A DNA stretch of 29,929 bases from Acidobacteriaceae bacterium (GCA_030042915.1 JASHYS010000428.1:1-29929), one strand, 5' to 3'; counted from the stretch's first letter, positions 15,405 through 23,688 are shown. Translations and numbers: made by a program. Notes: a model not told the origin generated them from the sequence alone.

Positions 15405-16796
15405 TTGTCTCGACAGCCCGAGAAAGCACTGAATGTCCTCCTCGTTACTTATTCTTTCCCTCCCGCCGGAGGCACCGGGGTCATGCGCGCGTCGAGCCTG
15501 GCTCGTTATCTTCCTGAGGCGGGGATTCGGCTCGATGTTCTGACCACACGCAACGCGTCAGCTGTGGGGGCCGATCCCAAGTTGCTTGAGAGTATACCGG
15601 CTGCAGTAACCATTCACCGGACAACGACCCTCGATCTTCCCTTCGCAGTCAAAAAGCGAATCAAGCGGTTGATCGCCGGAGGCAAGAAATCTGAAAAAGC
15701 TTCTCGTCCTTCCGCAGAAGCAACCGGGAATCCCAACATCGTCAAGAGAGCGCTTGAAAACATTCTGCTGCCGGACCCTCAGGTCACCTGGCTTCCTATC
15801 CTCACCCGCGCTGCCCGCCGCATCGTCAAAAAACGTGAGATTGATCTTGTTCTCATCACCGTGCCGCCGTTTTCCAGCGTGCTGCTGGTTGAGAAGCTCA
15901 GGCGGACATTCCCAGGACTCGCCATAGTGGCCGATTTTCGCGATGAGTGGCTCAAGACGGCCTTTGACCTTGTCAGCTTTCTTTTCAGCCGAAGCGCTCG
16001 TGCCCGCGCCGTAGCCGCCCGCGCTGAAGCCGGCACAGTAAAGAATGCAACCGCCATCGTCGCCGTTACTGAAGCGGCTCGGCGGGTAATTCGAAGCCGT
16101 TATCCTGCGGAGCCCGAAGAAAAATTCCGTCTCATTCCCAATGGATTCGACGCCGAGAAATTGCGGGCTGCCACCTCGCCAACTGAAACCAGGCGCGACG
16201 ATCGAATTGTCGTCGCGTACCTTGGTACGCTCTACGCTTCCACTGAGCCAACCTGGCTGGTGGAGGCATTGCTCGGCCTTCCCCAGGATCTAAAATCACG
16301 GTTCCTTTTTCGTTTTATCGGCCACATCGAAGATCCTCGTTTCAAAGAAGACCTTCTGCGCCTGGGCGACATGGTGGAAGTGCAGGGGTTTCTTCCCCAG
16401 CGTGCGGCTCTTGCCGCCATGTATGAGTCCGATTACATGCTGCTCATCTTGCATGACCCGTTAAACGTCTCTGCCAAATTCTATGAGTATCTTGGGGCCG
16501 GCAAGCCCATTCTTGCCTGTGTTCACCCCGAGGGCGAGCTTCGTCGTCTTGTCGAGGAGCTGCGCGCCGGCTGGTGGGTCGACGGCCACGACGTTGAAAG
16601 CATCCGCAGGCTGTTCACCGACATTGCCATGCGCGGCAGTTCGGCCTCCACCCTCTTTCGGCCTGACGTGGAGAAGATTGCCCAATATGAACGCAGGGCT
16701 CTTGCGCGGCGCTACGCCGACCTCATGCGGTCCATCGCCGGAAAGGAAACCAGCGATTCGACGGATATGACCGCTTCTGCTAAAACGGGTAATTAG
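15405..16796 (+). CDS. Family 4-like glycosyltransferase
   Basis: This is a cytoplasmic glycosyltransferase of 463 residues with a GT-B fold. The N-terminal domain starts NVLLVTYSFPPAGGTGVMRASSLARYLPEAG, typical of GT4-like enzymes that build lipid-linked glycans. The C-terminal domain has RLIPNGFDAEKL, VAYLGTLYASTEPTWLVEAL, a short conserved stretch YMLLILHDPLNVSAKFYEYLGAGKPILA and a closing helix. The E-x7-E motif seen in many GT4 enzymes is changed here to one around KFYEYLGAGKP, as in WcaI/FnlC-like groups. It starts with TTG, placed by a TGGAG ribosome-binding site about 8 nt upstream; no ATG gives a better N-terminus. The next glycosyltransferase gene follows after 2 bp. Donor and acceptor are unknown. 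Confidence 0.88.
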   Translation: MSRQPEKALNVLLVTYSFPPAGGTGVMRASSLARYLPEAGIRLDVLTTRNASAVGADPKLLESIPAAVTIHRTTTLDLPFAVKKRIKRLIAGGKKSEKASRPSAEATGNPNIVKRALENILLPDPQVTWLPILTRAARRIVKKREIDLVLITVPPFSSVLLVEKLRRTFPGLAIVADFRDEWLKTAFDLVSFLFSRSARARAVAARAEAGTVKNATAIVAVTEAARRVIRSRYPAEPEEKFRLIPNGFDAEKLRAATSPTETRRDDRIVVAYLGTLYASTEPTWLVEALLGLPQDLKSRFLFRFIGHIEDPRFKEDLLRLGDMVEVQGFLPQRAALAAMYESDYMLLILHDPLNVSAKFYEYLGAGKPILACVHPEGELRRLVEELRAGWWVDGHDVESIRRLFTDIAMRGSSASTLFRPDVEKIAQYERRALARRYADLMRSIAGKETSDSTDMTASAKTGN

Positions 16797-16798
16797 CT

Positions 16799-17977
16799 GT
16801 GCTCAAGATTGCTGTTATCACCCGATACTTCCCCAGTTCAGGAGAGCCTGCGCAGGGCCGGTCCCTTTACGAGACACTGCGTCTCGTAGCGCGCACCGCC
16901 GAAGTCCAGGTCTTCTATCCCAATGCCGCGTACCCTTCGCTGCTTAAACCACGCAGCAGGCTTTACGACAAGCTCGATCCGGCCTTCAACGTGCCGCACA
17001 TGAGCGTCAATTACTACGACTATCTTGCTCTGCCGCTGGTTTCAAGACCGCTCAACGGCTGGATGTCTTATCACACACTCATGCCGCACGTTCGCGCTTT
17101 TGCTCCCGATCTTGTATTTGGTTGCTTCCTGTATCCGGCCGGTTTCACAGCTCTCAAGATCGGCAAGTCCCTCGGCGTTCCTGTTGTTGCCATGAGCATC
17201 GGCTCCGACATCAATCGCATGGGAGATCCCATCTGCACCTGGCTTACGAAATCGGTGCTGCGCGAAGCCGATTTCCTGGTCACGGTGTGCGACGACCTCC
17301 GGAAGAAAGCTGTGGCCGAGGGCGCTCGGTCCGCAACCGCGCGCAGCATCCTAAATGGCTGCGATCTCGACATCTTCCATGTCTTCGACCGGTACCAGGC
17401 AAGACAGCAACTCAAGATCGATCCGGACATCGAAGCGGTTGTGTATGTCGGCGGCATCGATGTGAAAAAGGGACTTCGCGAGCTCGTCGAGGCAGCAGCG
17501 GCGCTGCATGCTGACCGGCCTGCTCTCCATTTCTTCCTCGTCGGCAGCGGCCCCGACAGAAGCCTGATTGAGGAACTCATTCATTCGCGAAACGCTGCCG
17601 GTTATATCCACTTCGCTGGCGGCTGCACGTTCAATGAAGTCGCCATTTGGATGGCCGCGGCGAACCTGTTTACCCTGCCGAGCTATATGGAGGGTTGCCC
17701 CAATGTCGTGCTGGAAGCGCTGGCTTGTGGCCGTCCTGTGGTTGCCACGAATGTCGGCGGAATTCCCGAGATCATGAGCAACGCTTGTGGGCGTCTTGTT
17801 CCCCCGCGCCAGCCCGGGCCACTGGCTGAGGCTATTGCCGATGTCCTCGACAGATCCTGGGACCCCGCTGCCATCTCTGCGCAGTGGAGCCGCAGTTGGA
17901 GCGCCCCCGCCGCGGAACTCCTCGATATCTTCGAGTCGGTAGCCTCAAACCGGCCGCGCGTATCGACCGCAGGATGA
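16799..17977 (+). CDS. Family 4 glycosyltransferase
   Basis: This 392-residue GT-B fold enzyme is the second of a glycosyltransferase pair. The N-terminal half starts LKIAVITRYFPSSGEPAQGRSLYETLRLV. It continues with FAPDLVFGCFLYPAGFTALKIGKSLGVPVVAMSIGSD, typical of EPS and teichuronic-acid type GT4 enzymes. The C-terminal half has SILNGCDLDIFH, VVYVGGIDVKKGLRELVEA, HFFLVGSGPDRS and the donor-binding motif PSYMEGCPNVVLEALACGRPVVATNVGGIPEI, with the E-x7-E pair. The start is GTG, 2 bp after the previous stop, which suggests translational coupling. It converges with the epimerase gene at 18017; the 39-bp gap contains a CCGGC-ACAA-GCCGG hairpin without a T run. Confidence 0.9.
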   Translation: MLKIAVITRYFPSSGEPAQGRSLYETLRLVARTAEVQVFYPNAAYPSLLKPRSRLYDKLDPAFNVPHMSVNYYDYLALPLVSRPLNGWMSYHTLMPHVRAFAPDLVFGCFLYPAGFTALKIGKSLGVPVVAMSIGSDINRMGDPICTWLTKSVLREADFLVTVCDDLRKKAVAEGARSATARSILNGCDLDIFHVFDRYQARQQLKIDPDIEAVVYVGGIDVKKGLRELVEAAAALHADRPALHFFLVGSGPDRSLIEELIHSRNAAGYIHFAGGCTFNEVAIWMAAANLFTLPSYMEGCPNVVLEALACGRPVVATNVGGIPEIMSNACGRLVPPRQPGPLAEAIADVLDRSWDPAAISAQWSRSWSAPAAELLDIFESVASNRPRVSTAG

Positions 17978-18016
17978 CGCCAGCCCCGATCCTGACCAAC
18001 CCGGCACAAGCCGGCA

Positions 18017-19048
18017 TTAGGACTTCTGTGGATGTTGACGGAAGTACTCGAAGGTCTGCTTCATTGCATCGGACGTTGAGACCAACTGGCGCCAGCCGGT
18101 TGAATGAAGCTTCTCATTGCTGAATTGGTTTCCGCCCCAGGCCGAAGCAGCTTTGTACCCCGTCAGAATGGCAGGCAGTTGGCCAAGCGAATGCCGGTGG
18201 TACTTCTCGAGGTTCCAGGCCAGCACTCTGGTGACAGGATATGGCAGCCGGATTGTACGGATACGTTTCACGTCCTTCTTGTACCGGCTCAAATATTCTG
18301 CGGACGTCAGAAGGTCATCATCGTGTACGTTGAACACCTGACCTGCTGCCCAGGGGGTTGTACCGGCAACCACGACCGCTTCGGCGCAGTTTTCGACGAA
18401 GGAGAGCGGCAGCAGGTTGTGTCCTCCCAGATGGAAGAAAACCGGCCCCACCTGCAGGCCGACTCGATTTGAAAAATGACCTCCGCCAGGCCCGTAGATT
18501 GCGCCCGCGCGAAGTACAACCAGCTCAAAGCCGTCCTTTTTCTGGTATTCCCAAAATAACTGCTCCTGACGGAGCTTGGAATATGAGTAGGGATCGCGTA
18601 GTTCGGGGTGCGCCTCAAGAGGCGTGTCTTCATTCACGCGCTGGCCTCGAGCCAGTGCCCCTACCCCGTAGACTCCGAACGAACTGATGAGCACAACCCT
18701 GGTCTTTTCGATGAGGGGTTCCTTGCGTGCTTCGAGAGCCTCGATCAGAGTCCTTGATGCAATCACCGAGTTCATGAACAGGTCGGCGCAGGAACCGCTC
18801 TTTCCGGCCGCCAGATGGAAAATAAGCGAAACGTCTTTGAGCGCAGCCGCGCAATCCGCCTTCGAGTGCAAATTGCCGCCTTCGAACTCGAGACGAGCGG
18901 CCGGATATGCCTTTGCCATCTCCTCCAGGCGCTGGGCTTTTGATGTATCCCTGAGGAAGCATCGGATGTCGGTGTATCCATGCTCAAGCAGGCGCGCGAC
19001 CACGCGAACCCCGACAAACCCACCCGCACCTGTAACCAGGACCTTCAT
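18017..19048 (-). CDS. NAD-dependent epimerase/dehydratase (extended SDR)
   Basis: This is a 343-residue Rossmann-fold enzyme acting on a nucleotide sugar or a related substrate. It starts MKVLVTGAGGFVGVRVVARLLEHG, with the GxxGxxG NAD site at the N-terminus. It then has LIFHLAAGKSG, VVLISSFGVYG and YSYSKLRQEQ, which supplies the catalytic Tyr-x3-Lys pair, followed by LRAGAIYGPGG. These are the hallmarks of extended short-chain dehydrogenases. The reaction (epimerase, dehydratase or reductase) cannot be told. Its ATG overlaps the stop of the Gfo/Idh gene (ATGA), so both are probably made together and may act on the same sugar. Confidence 0.88.
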   Translation of the reverse strand: MKVLVTGAGGFVGVRVVARLLEHGYTDIRCFLRDTSKAQRLEEMAKAYPAARLEFEGGNLHSKADCAAALKDVSLIFHLAAGKSGSCADLFMNSVIASRTLIEALEARKEPLIEKTRVVLISSFGVYGVGALARGQRVNEDTPLEAHPELRDPYSYSKLRQEQLFWEYQKKDGFELVVLRAGAIYGPGGGHFSNRVGLQVGPVFFHLGGHNLLPLSFVENCAEAVVVAGTTPWAAGQVFNVHDDDLLTSAEYLSRYKKDVKRIRTIRLPYPVTRVLAWNLEKYHRHSLGQLPAILTGYKAASAWGGNQFSNEKLHSTGWRQLVSTSDAMKQTFEYFRQHPQKS

Positions 19049-20226
19049 ACCTGCGTCTCCGCATAAACCTGATTAAAGATTCTTTCCATCATTGACGAAA
19101 CAAACAAAATGTCGCGGCCACTGGTCGGGGATGGAGAGTCAGTCTCAATGCAGTGGTAGAACTCATTCAGCAGGTTCCGCATGCCGTCAAAGTAGTGAAA
19201 ATACGCGTGCCTGAAGCGGCCAACGTTTCTCAGTCCCTGCTTGAAATAATTCCCCGAAACACGGAATGGCGGAAACAGGCGGCCGAGCGCAGAGGGAAAG
19301 CCCTGCATGGGTTCCAGAACCAGCGTCCGCGCGTTGTAGTCCACATGCGCGGTATTGCGCGTTCCGTAGACCCTCAGTGTGTGGCCGATGGGCCGGGCAT
19401 GGGAGGTGAAAGTTGCGTATGCGCTGGTTCGGCAGCCGCGAATCACCACGCGCAATTCGTCAAGGATGTCGCCCACGTCGGGTTCAGTCGGCCCGGTGTT
19501 CTCCTTATACCCGAAGGAATCGATCGACGGTTCATCGTCGTCAAGAAAAGGCGCAATCTTGTTGAGCACGTGATCCAGGACATTCTGAAAGAGTTGTCCG
19601 GGCATGTGCCGCACCCAGTGGTTCGTGTCCTGTTTGATCGCTGTGCCGTAGTCGCCCGCGAGGTTGTAACCCAGGAAGCTTTCAATATGTACTGGATCGC
19701 CCAATACCCCTTCCTGGTAAAGACGGCGCAGCTCCAGAGCCTGAACTTCGAACTGCGGCCAATAGTTCACCGCCAGCTTTTTCCCCGCGGCGTTCGCTGC
19801 CTCCACAATGGCCTGAACTTCGGCGTGATGCAAGGCCACCGGCTTTTCCAGGAAAACATGGCATCCGGCGGAGACGGCCTGACGCGTAAGCGCCAGGTGC
19901 GCCTTTGGCGGCGTCGTGATGTGAAGCACGTCCGGTTTTTCGGCATCCAACATGGCCGCCAGACTCGAATACTGATTCGGTATACCGTAACGGACCGCCA
20001 ATTGTTCCGCCATGAGTGGCTCGATATCGCACACAGCGACAATACGTGCGCCAGGAACCATCCGGATTCCCTCGACGTGTGCGTCTGCGATTTTGCCACA
20101 ACCAACAATGGCGGCTTTCAAAGCTGATCCTCTCACTTCACGTGCAGGCAATCTGGCTCGCTCCACACCTTCTATGATTCGATGCTCGCCGTCGGAAACT
20201 TCAAAAACGCCGTGATTTTCCTCCAT
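19045..20226 (-). CDS. Gfo/Idh/MocA family oxidoreductase
   Basis: This is a 393-residue NAD(P)-dependent oxidoreductase. After a variable N-terminal tail of about 35 residues comes KAAIVGCGKIADAHVEGIRMVPGARIVAVCD (nucleotide-binding fold). It is followed by VLHITTPPKAHLALTRQAVSAGCHVFLEKPVALH with the EKP motif, and then the C-terminal alpha/beta domain (WVRHMPGQLFQNVLDHVLNK). In polysaccharide clusters such enzymes oxidise or reduce sugar hydroxyls (WbpB is one example); the substrate here is unknown. The start is uncertain: the frame is open to 20295, and ATGs at 20235 and 20226 are possible. I use 20226 because GGGA stands a few bases before it. The ATGA overlap with the epimerase gene shows an operon. 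Confidence 0.82.
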   Translation of the reverse strand: MEENHGVFEVSDGEHRIIEGVERARLPAREVRGSALKAAIVGCGKIADAHVEGIRMVPGARIVAVCDIEPLMAEQLAVRYGIPNQYSSLAAMLDAEKPDVLHITTPPKAHLALTRQAVSAGCHVFLEKPVALHHAEVQAIVEAANAAGKKLAVNYWPQFEVQALELRRLYQEGVLGDPVHIESFLGYNLAGDYGTAIKQDTNHWVRHMPGQLFQNVLDHVLNKIAPFLDDDEPSIDSFGYKENTGPTEPDVGDILDELRVVIRGCRTSAYATFTSHARPIGHTLRVYGTRNTAHVDYNARTLVLEPMQGFPSALGRLFPPFRVSGNYFKQGLRNVGRFRHAYFHYFDGMRNLLNEFYHCIETDSPSPTSGRDILFVSSMMERIFNQVYAETQV

Positions 20227-20397
20227 TGATCCCATCGACGTGGACGGCTGACCCGCGACTGTCCGGCGCCTGGCACGTCGCCCCGGAAATCGCAATTTGC
20301 CGATGAGGACAGCTGACCGCCATCACGTCAAATCAGTTTCACATGAGTTCGATCCTGTCCCGTGGAACCGTCCGTCTTCATCCACCCCAAAGTCACT

Positions 20398-21459
20398 TTA
20401 TTTAGAGTCTGCGTATTGCGCCGATTTGGCTGCCGCGAAGCTTGCCTCCATCTCGCGGCCAACCACGGGGCCCGCCTGCGCATCCTGCAGCTTGTAAAGT
20501 AGCGATCGATAACTGATATTGAGCCATCGGGCCGTCTTCAAGCGGTTCCAGCGATTGGCATGCAAAACCTTGAGAATAATTTGCCGCTCCAGTTGCCGTG
20601 TGGCAGCCTTCGTGATTTTCTTCAGCGAGATCGGATTCGTCAGGTCGATCTCGGGAACGAATTCGGTCGGCGCCGGCGGAATCAGGTCGGCAGCCAGTGT
20701 CTCCTCGTTGCCGATCAGAACGTACGATCGAATCATATTCTCGAGTTGACGGATGTTGCCGGGCCAGTTGAACCGTTGCATCATGTTCATGATTTCGCGC
20801 GAAAGAGCTTTCGGCTTCACGCGGTAGGTCTTGGCGTGCAGATCGAGGAAAAAGTCGATCAGCGTGGGCAAGTCCGCAGTCCTTTGACGCAGAGGGAGCA
20901 GGTCGATGGTTACCGCGTTGATCCGGAAGAAAAAGTCCAGGCGGAATGTGCCATCCTCAGTCTGGCGCCGCAAATCCCCATTCGCGGCGCAAATCAATCG
21001 CGTGTTCACCTTGCGCGGCTCTTGCGCTCCCACGCGCATGAAGCTGCCATCCTGCAGCACTTGCAGCAGCTTGGCCTGAGCCGAAGTGTCAAGGCTGCCC
21101 ACTTCATCCAGGAACAGGGTTCCCTGATGTGCCAGCTCCACTCGCCCGCGCTTGGTTGCATACGCTCCGGTGAAGGCCCCCTTTTCGTAGCCGAACAGCT
21201 CCGACTCGATCAGGGTGTTTGGAATCGCCGGGCAGGTTACTTTGATCCATGGGGAATTCGACCGGCTGGAGCGAGCGTGCAACAACTTGGCAAGGATGTC
21301 CTTGCCCGTTCCGCTCTCGCCCTGTACAAGCACGGGCACGGTTGTGTCCGCGATCCGTTCCAGCTTTTCGCGAGCCACCGCCATAGCCGGCGTCCGCCCG
21401 AAGATGAGTTCAACGGGAGGCAGTGTGCGAACATCGAAGAATTCGGCTGCGTGTGCCAT
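20398..21459 (-). CDS. Stand-alone sigma-54 activator (AAA plus Fis-type HTH, no receiver)
   Basis: This is a 353-residue enhancer-binding protein that would hydrolyse ATP to open sigma-54 RNA polymerase complexes. The AAA domain starts at about residue 18. Walker A is GESGTGKD (47-54), ESELFGYEKGAFTGA holds the sigma-54 contact loop (94-99), Walker B is TLFLDEVG (114-121), and WPGNIRQLENMI carries sensor II. The C-terminus has a Fis-type helix-turn-helix (NRLKTARWLNISYRSLLYKLQ). There is no receiver, GAF or PAS domain, so activity may be controlled by synthesis or by partner proteins. A strong -24/-12 match lies just upstream, so the gene may be under sigma-54 itself. The presumed leader is only about 9 nt with GGGGG before the ATG; a later start is possible. 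Confidence 0.93.
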   Translation of the reverse strand: MAHAAEFFDVRTLPPVELIFGRTPAMAVAREKLERIADTTVPVLVQGESGTGKDILAKLLHARSSRSNSPWIKVTCPAIPNTLIESELFGYEKGAFTGAYATKRGRVELAHQGTLFLDEVGSLDTSAQAKLLQVLQDGSFMRVGAQEPRKVNTRLICAANGDLRRQTEDGTFRLDFFFRINAVTIDLLPLRQRTADLPTLIDFFLDLHAKTYRVKPKALSREIMNMMQRFNWPGNIRQLENMIRSYVLIGNEETLAADLIPPAPTEFVPEIDLTNPISLKKITKAATRQLERQIILKVLHANRWNRLKTARWLNISYRSLLYKLQDAQAGPVVGREMEASFAAAKSAQYADSK

Positions 21460-21478
21460 AGGCCCCCAACTGGCTCAT

Positions 21479-21494
21479 AGCAACTTTGTTGCCA
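21479..21494 (-). promoter_or_regulatory. Candidate sigma-54 (-24/-12) promoter of the stand-alone activator gene
   Basis: On the minus strand this reads TGGCAAC-AAAG-TTGCT. TGGCA and TTGC(T) match the consensus, with GG and GC 10 nt apart; it is the best match I found in the window. The start point would lie near 21468, some 9 nt before the ATG at 21459. This suggests that another activator, or the protein itself, controls the gene. Confidence 0.65.
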
Positions 21495-21605
21495 GACTTC
21501 CAGGCGCCTCCCGGCAAAAAATCCCCCATCGGTAACAGATCGCGTAGCCCTCGAGTAATGAAGCATTTCTGGTGCAAAGGTTATACACAGAAAATTACTT
21601 GAGAT

Positions 21606-21643
21606 AGGGAAAAATTTTGCACAATTGGCAAAGTTTTTCCCCT
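21606..21643. repeat. Long inverted repeat between the two intact activator genes
   Basis: Left arm AGGGAAAAATTTTGC (21606-21620), spacer ACAATTG, right arm GCAAAGTTTTTCCCCT (21628-21643). The arms match except for one base and one extra C. Each arm carries the core AGGGAAAAAnTTTnC also seen twice upstream of the EPS operon. It lies about 140-175 bp upstream of the stand-alone activator's start point and just ahead of the extended -10 site of the response regulator. It is probably a protein-binding site; the T and A runs could also form a weak hairpin. Confidence 0.55.
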
Positions 21644-21649
21644 AATTCG

Positions 21650-21658
21650 TGCTAGTAT
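21650..21658 (+). promoter_or_regulatory. Possible extended -10 promoter of the response regulator gene
   Basis: TGC followed by TAGTAT fits an extended -10 element (TGn-TATAAT). No -35 box stands at the normal spacing; the inverted repeat lies directly upstream. It would give a leader of about 210 nt before the ATG at 21874, in which I see nothing else recognisable. Confidence 0.3.
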
Positions 21659-21873
21659 GTTCTCTTCGTGGCACCGATTTTTTGCCCCCTTTTTAGGCTT
21701 CAAAAGCGGGTGGGTACGATGCCAATTGCGCATTCATTTTTCTTTTCAGGCCGGTCGCAGAGGGCCGCGCAAACCGACAAGTGGCTTCCGCTCCTGTAGT
21801 CGCGACACGGGCGTGGAACAGCCACAGGGGTATTTGGGGAATCGCAAAATCTGGTACTAAGAGGGAACCTTCC

Positions 21874-23334
21874 ATGAAGACTCAGGGCAAGGAGTGTCCG
21901 CATATTGCTGCCTTGGACGCCGATCCGGCCATTCTCGAATATATTCGCCGTATCCTCGCCGATCGCTTCAGAGTGTCGACCTTTACCAGTGCCTTGGAAC
22001 TTAACCGGAGCTTGAACGATTCACCCACCCCGGACCTGCTCCTGATGGACTGGCATGTCACCGAAGACGAGGCTGAGGAGAATGCACTGGGCCTCCTGGC
22101 CAAGACGCGCGCCTTCAAGTCCTCGCTTCCTATTATCATGCTGGCGTGTTCGGCCGAATTGAAAGAGGTGGTCGCGGCCACACGCATGGGCGCCGCCGAC
22201 GTCATCCTCAAGCCTTTCAAGAAAGCAGATATTGACCAAGCCGTGGAGCAGTGCCTCAGAACGTCAGGCAGGCCCAGTAAGCTGGACGACGAGGTTACTG
22301 AGATCCCGCTCGACGAGAACACATTCTTTGTCAGATCGAGCAAGCGCATGAGGGAAATTGAATCGCAGTGCACGCTGGTTGCGCGCGCTGATATTCCGGT
22401 TCTCATTTTGGGCGAGAGCGGAACCGGCAAAGAAGTCGCGGCTCTGCTCATCCATAAGATGTCGGCGCGCAGTCAGCGCGGCTTCCTGAAGGTGAATTGT
22501 GCAGCCATGCCGGCTGATCTGCTGGAGAGTGAGCTTTTCGGCTACGAACAAGGCGCTTTTACCGGGGCCGTCAAATCGAAGCCGGGCAAATTTGAGATCT
22601 GCAATAACGGCACGATTCTCCTTGACGAGATTGGGGAATTGCCCCCGGCTTTGCAGGCAAAACTTCTGCAAGTACTCCAGGACGGAAGCTTTTCACGCTT
22701 GGGCAGCCGCACCAGTGTCAAGGTGGACGTGCGCGTCATCGCCGCAACCAACATTGACATTAAAGCGGCCATCGCGAAAAAAACCTTCCGCGAGGATCTC
22801 TTCTATCGCCTCAATGGGTTTACAGTCAGGATGCCTCCGCTGCGCGACCGAACCGAGGAGATTCCCGTACTGTCCCGGCACTTTATGCGCAAGGTCGCCA
22901 CGAAATACGAATGCGATCCCTTGCCCATTTCGCCTGCACTCATGCAGGCTTTAACCCTCTATTCCTGGCCGGGGAATCTACGCGAGCTCGAGAATACGAT
23001 CAAGCGCTATCTCGTCCTGGGCAATGAACAGGCGATTATGGATGAGTTGAACCCTCTCAAAAGTGCCGAATTCTCTGCTTTGCACACCGAACAGCCCGAC
23101 GGGCGGGCGAATCTGAAGAAACTAGTCCGTAACCTGAAAGGTAATGCTGAAGCTGTGGCCATCGCGCAGTCGCTTGAAGGCAGGGGATGGAACCGTAAAG
23201 CGGCCGCCAACGACTTGCAGATCAGCTACAAGGCTCTCTTATACAAGATCAAGCAGTACAATCTTACGCCGCCGCGGAAGCGGCCTGAATGGATCGAGCC
23301 GGCGTCCAGTTTGGACCAGGTCCACGGCGTCTGA
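21874..23334 (+). CDS. NtrC-family response regulator, sigma-54 activator (PrsR-like)
   Basis: This 486-residue protein has three domains. The receiver (about 8-130) has Asp15/Asp17, phospho-acceptor Asp59 (LLLMDWHV) and Lys113 (ILKPF). The AAA domain follows, with Walker A GESGTGKE (180-187), GAFTGA (227-232), Walker B TILLDEIG (247-254) and WPGNLRELENTI. A Fis-type helix-turn-helix closes it (NRKAAANDLQISYKALLYKIKQ). The layout resembles the PrsR-type regulators that accompany PEP-CTERM EPS clusters. The matching histidine kinase (PrsK) is not in this window. I chose the ATG at 21874 because GAGGG lies about 9 nt upstream and the receiver begins soon after; the frame is open to a GTG at 21781. 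Phosphorylation should control its oligomerisation and DNA binding at matrix genes. Confidence 0.93.
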   Translation: MKTQGKECPHIAALDADPAILEYIRRILADRFRVSTFTSALELNRSLNDSPTPDLLLMDWHVTEDEAEENALGLLAKTRAFKSSLPIIMLACSAELKEVVAATRMGAADVILKPFKKADIDQAVEQCLRTSGRPSKLDDEVTEIPLDENTFFVRSSKRMREIESQCTLVARADIPVLILGESGTGKEVAALLIHKMSARSQRGFLKVNCAAMPADLLESELFGYEQGAFTGAVKSKPGKFEICNNGTILLDEIGELPPALQAKLLQVLQDGSFSRLGSRTSVKVDVRVIAATNIDIKAAIAKKTFREDLFYRLNGFTVRMPPLRDRTEEIPVLSRHFMRKVATKYECDPLPISPALMQALTLYSWPGNLRELENTIKRYLVLGNEQAIMDELNPLKSAEFSALHTEQPDGRANLKKLVRNLKGNAEAVAIAQSLEGRGWNRKAAANDLQISYKALLYKIKQYNLTPPRKRPEWIEPASSLDQVHGV

Positions 23335-23368
23335 TACGGCTCGTCCGGCTTGTGCTGCTAACTCTTCA

Positions 23369-23451
23369 ATACCTCCGGGAGGAGCTGCATTTCCCCTCCG
23401 GATCAGGGCTCTTGACAGATACCGATGTTGGGGGGAACATACCTCCGGGAG
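23369..23451. repeat. Direct repeat ATACCTCCGGGAG, 70 bp apart
   Basis: Identical 13-bp copies occur at 23369-23381 and 23439-23451; each contains CTCC-G-GGAG, a small inverted repeat. They lie in the 354-bp gap between the response regulator and the next gene. A TTGACA box at 23412-23417 stands between them but has no good -10 partner. No gene or terminator is evident in the rest of the gap. Confidence 0.45.
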
Positions 23452-23603
23452 TAAAGGGCTGCCGCGTGAGGCCGTTTTCGGGTCCGATATCGGAAACATC
23501 TATGCTCGCGTCTTCTTAAGTGCTCGCTTCCCTTCTTGCCTTGAGACCCTGAACCACAGCCGCAAGAACTTTAAGATATCGGCTCCGTGGTCCTAAATGG
23601 GGA

Positions 23604-23632
23604 TTGCCCGGTCGCAACCCTTTAACTATGAT
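23604..23632 (+). promoter_or_regulatory. Candidate sigma-70 promoter of the 156-residue protein gene
   Basis: TTGCCC (23604-23609), a 17-bp spacer and TATGAT (23627-23632) make a good -35/-10 pair about 55 bp before the start codon at 23689. Confidence 0.5.
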
Positions 23633-23688
23633 AAGGATAGGGTATCCCTGTCCTTCCGGGCTGCCCGGAGAAAAGAGTTAACACATTC

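Noticed and set aside
17978..18016. CCGGC-ACAA-GCCGG hairpin between convergent genes as a terminator
   Set aside because: The stem is short and there is no T run on either strand.
21670..21685. TGGCACC...TTGCC in front of the response regulator, resembling a sigma-54 promoter
   Set aside because: GG and GC are 12 nt apart instead of 10; sigma-54 tolerates almost no change in this spacing.
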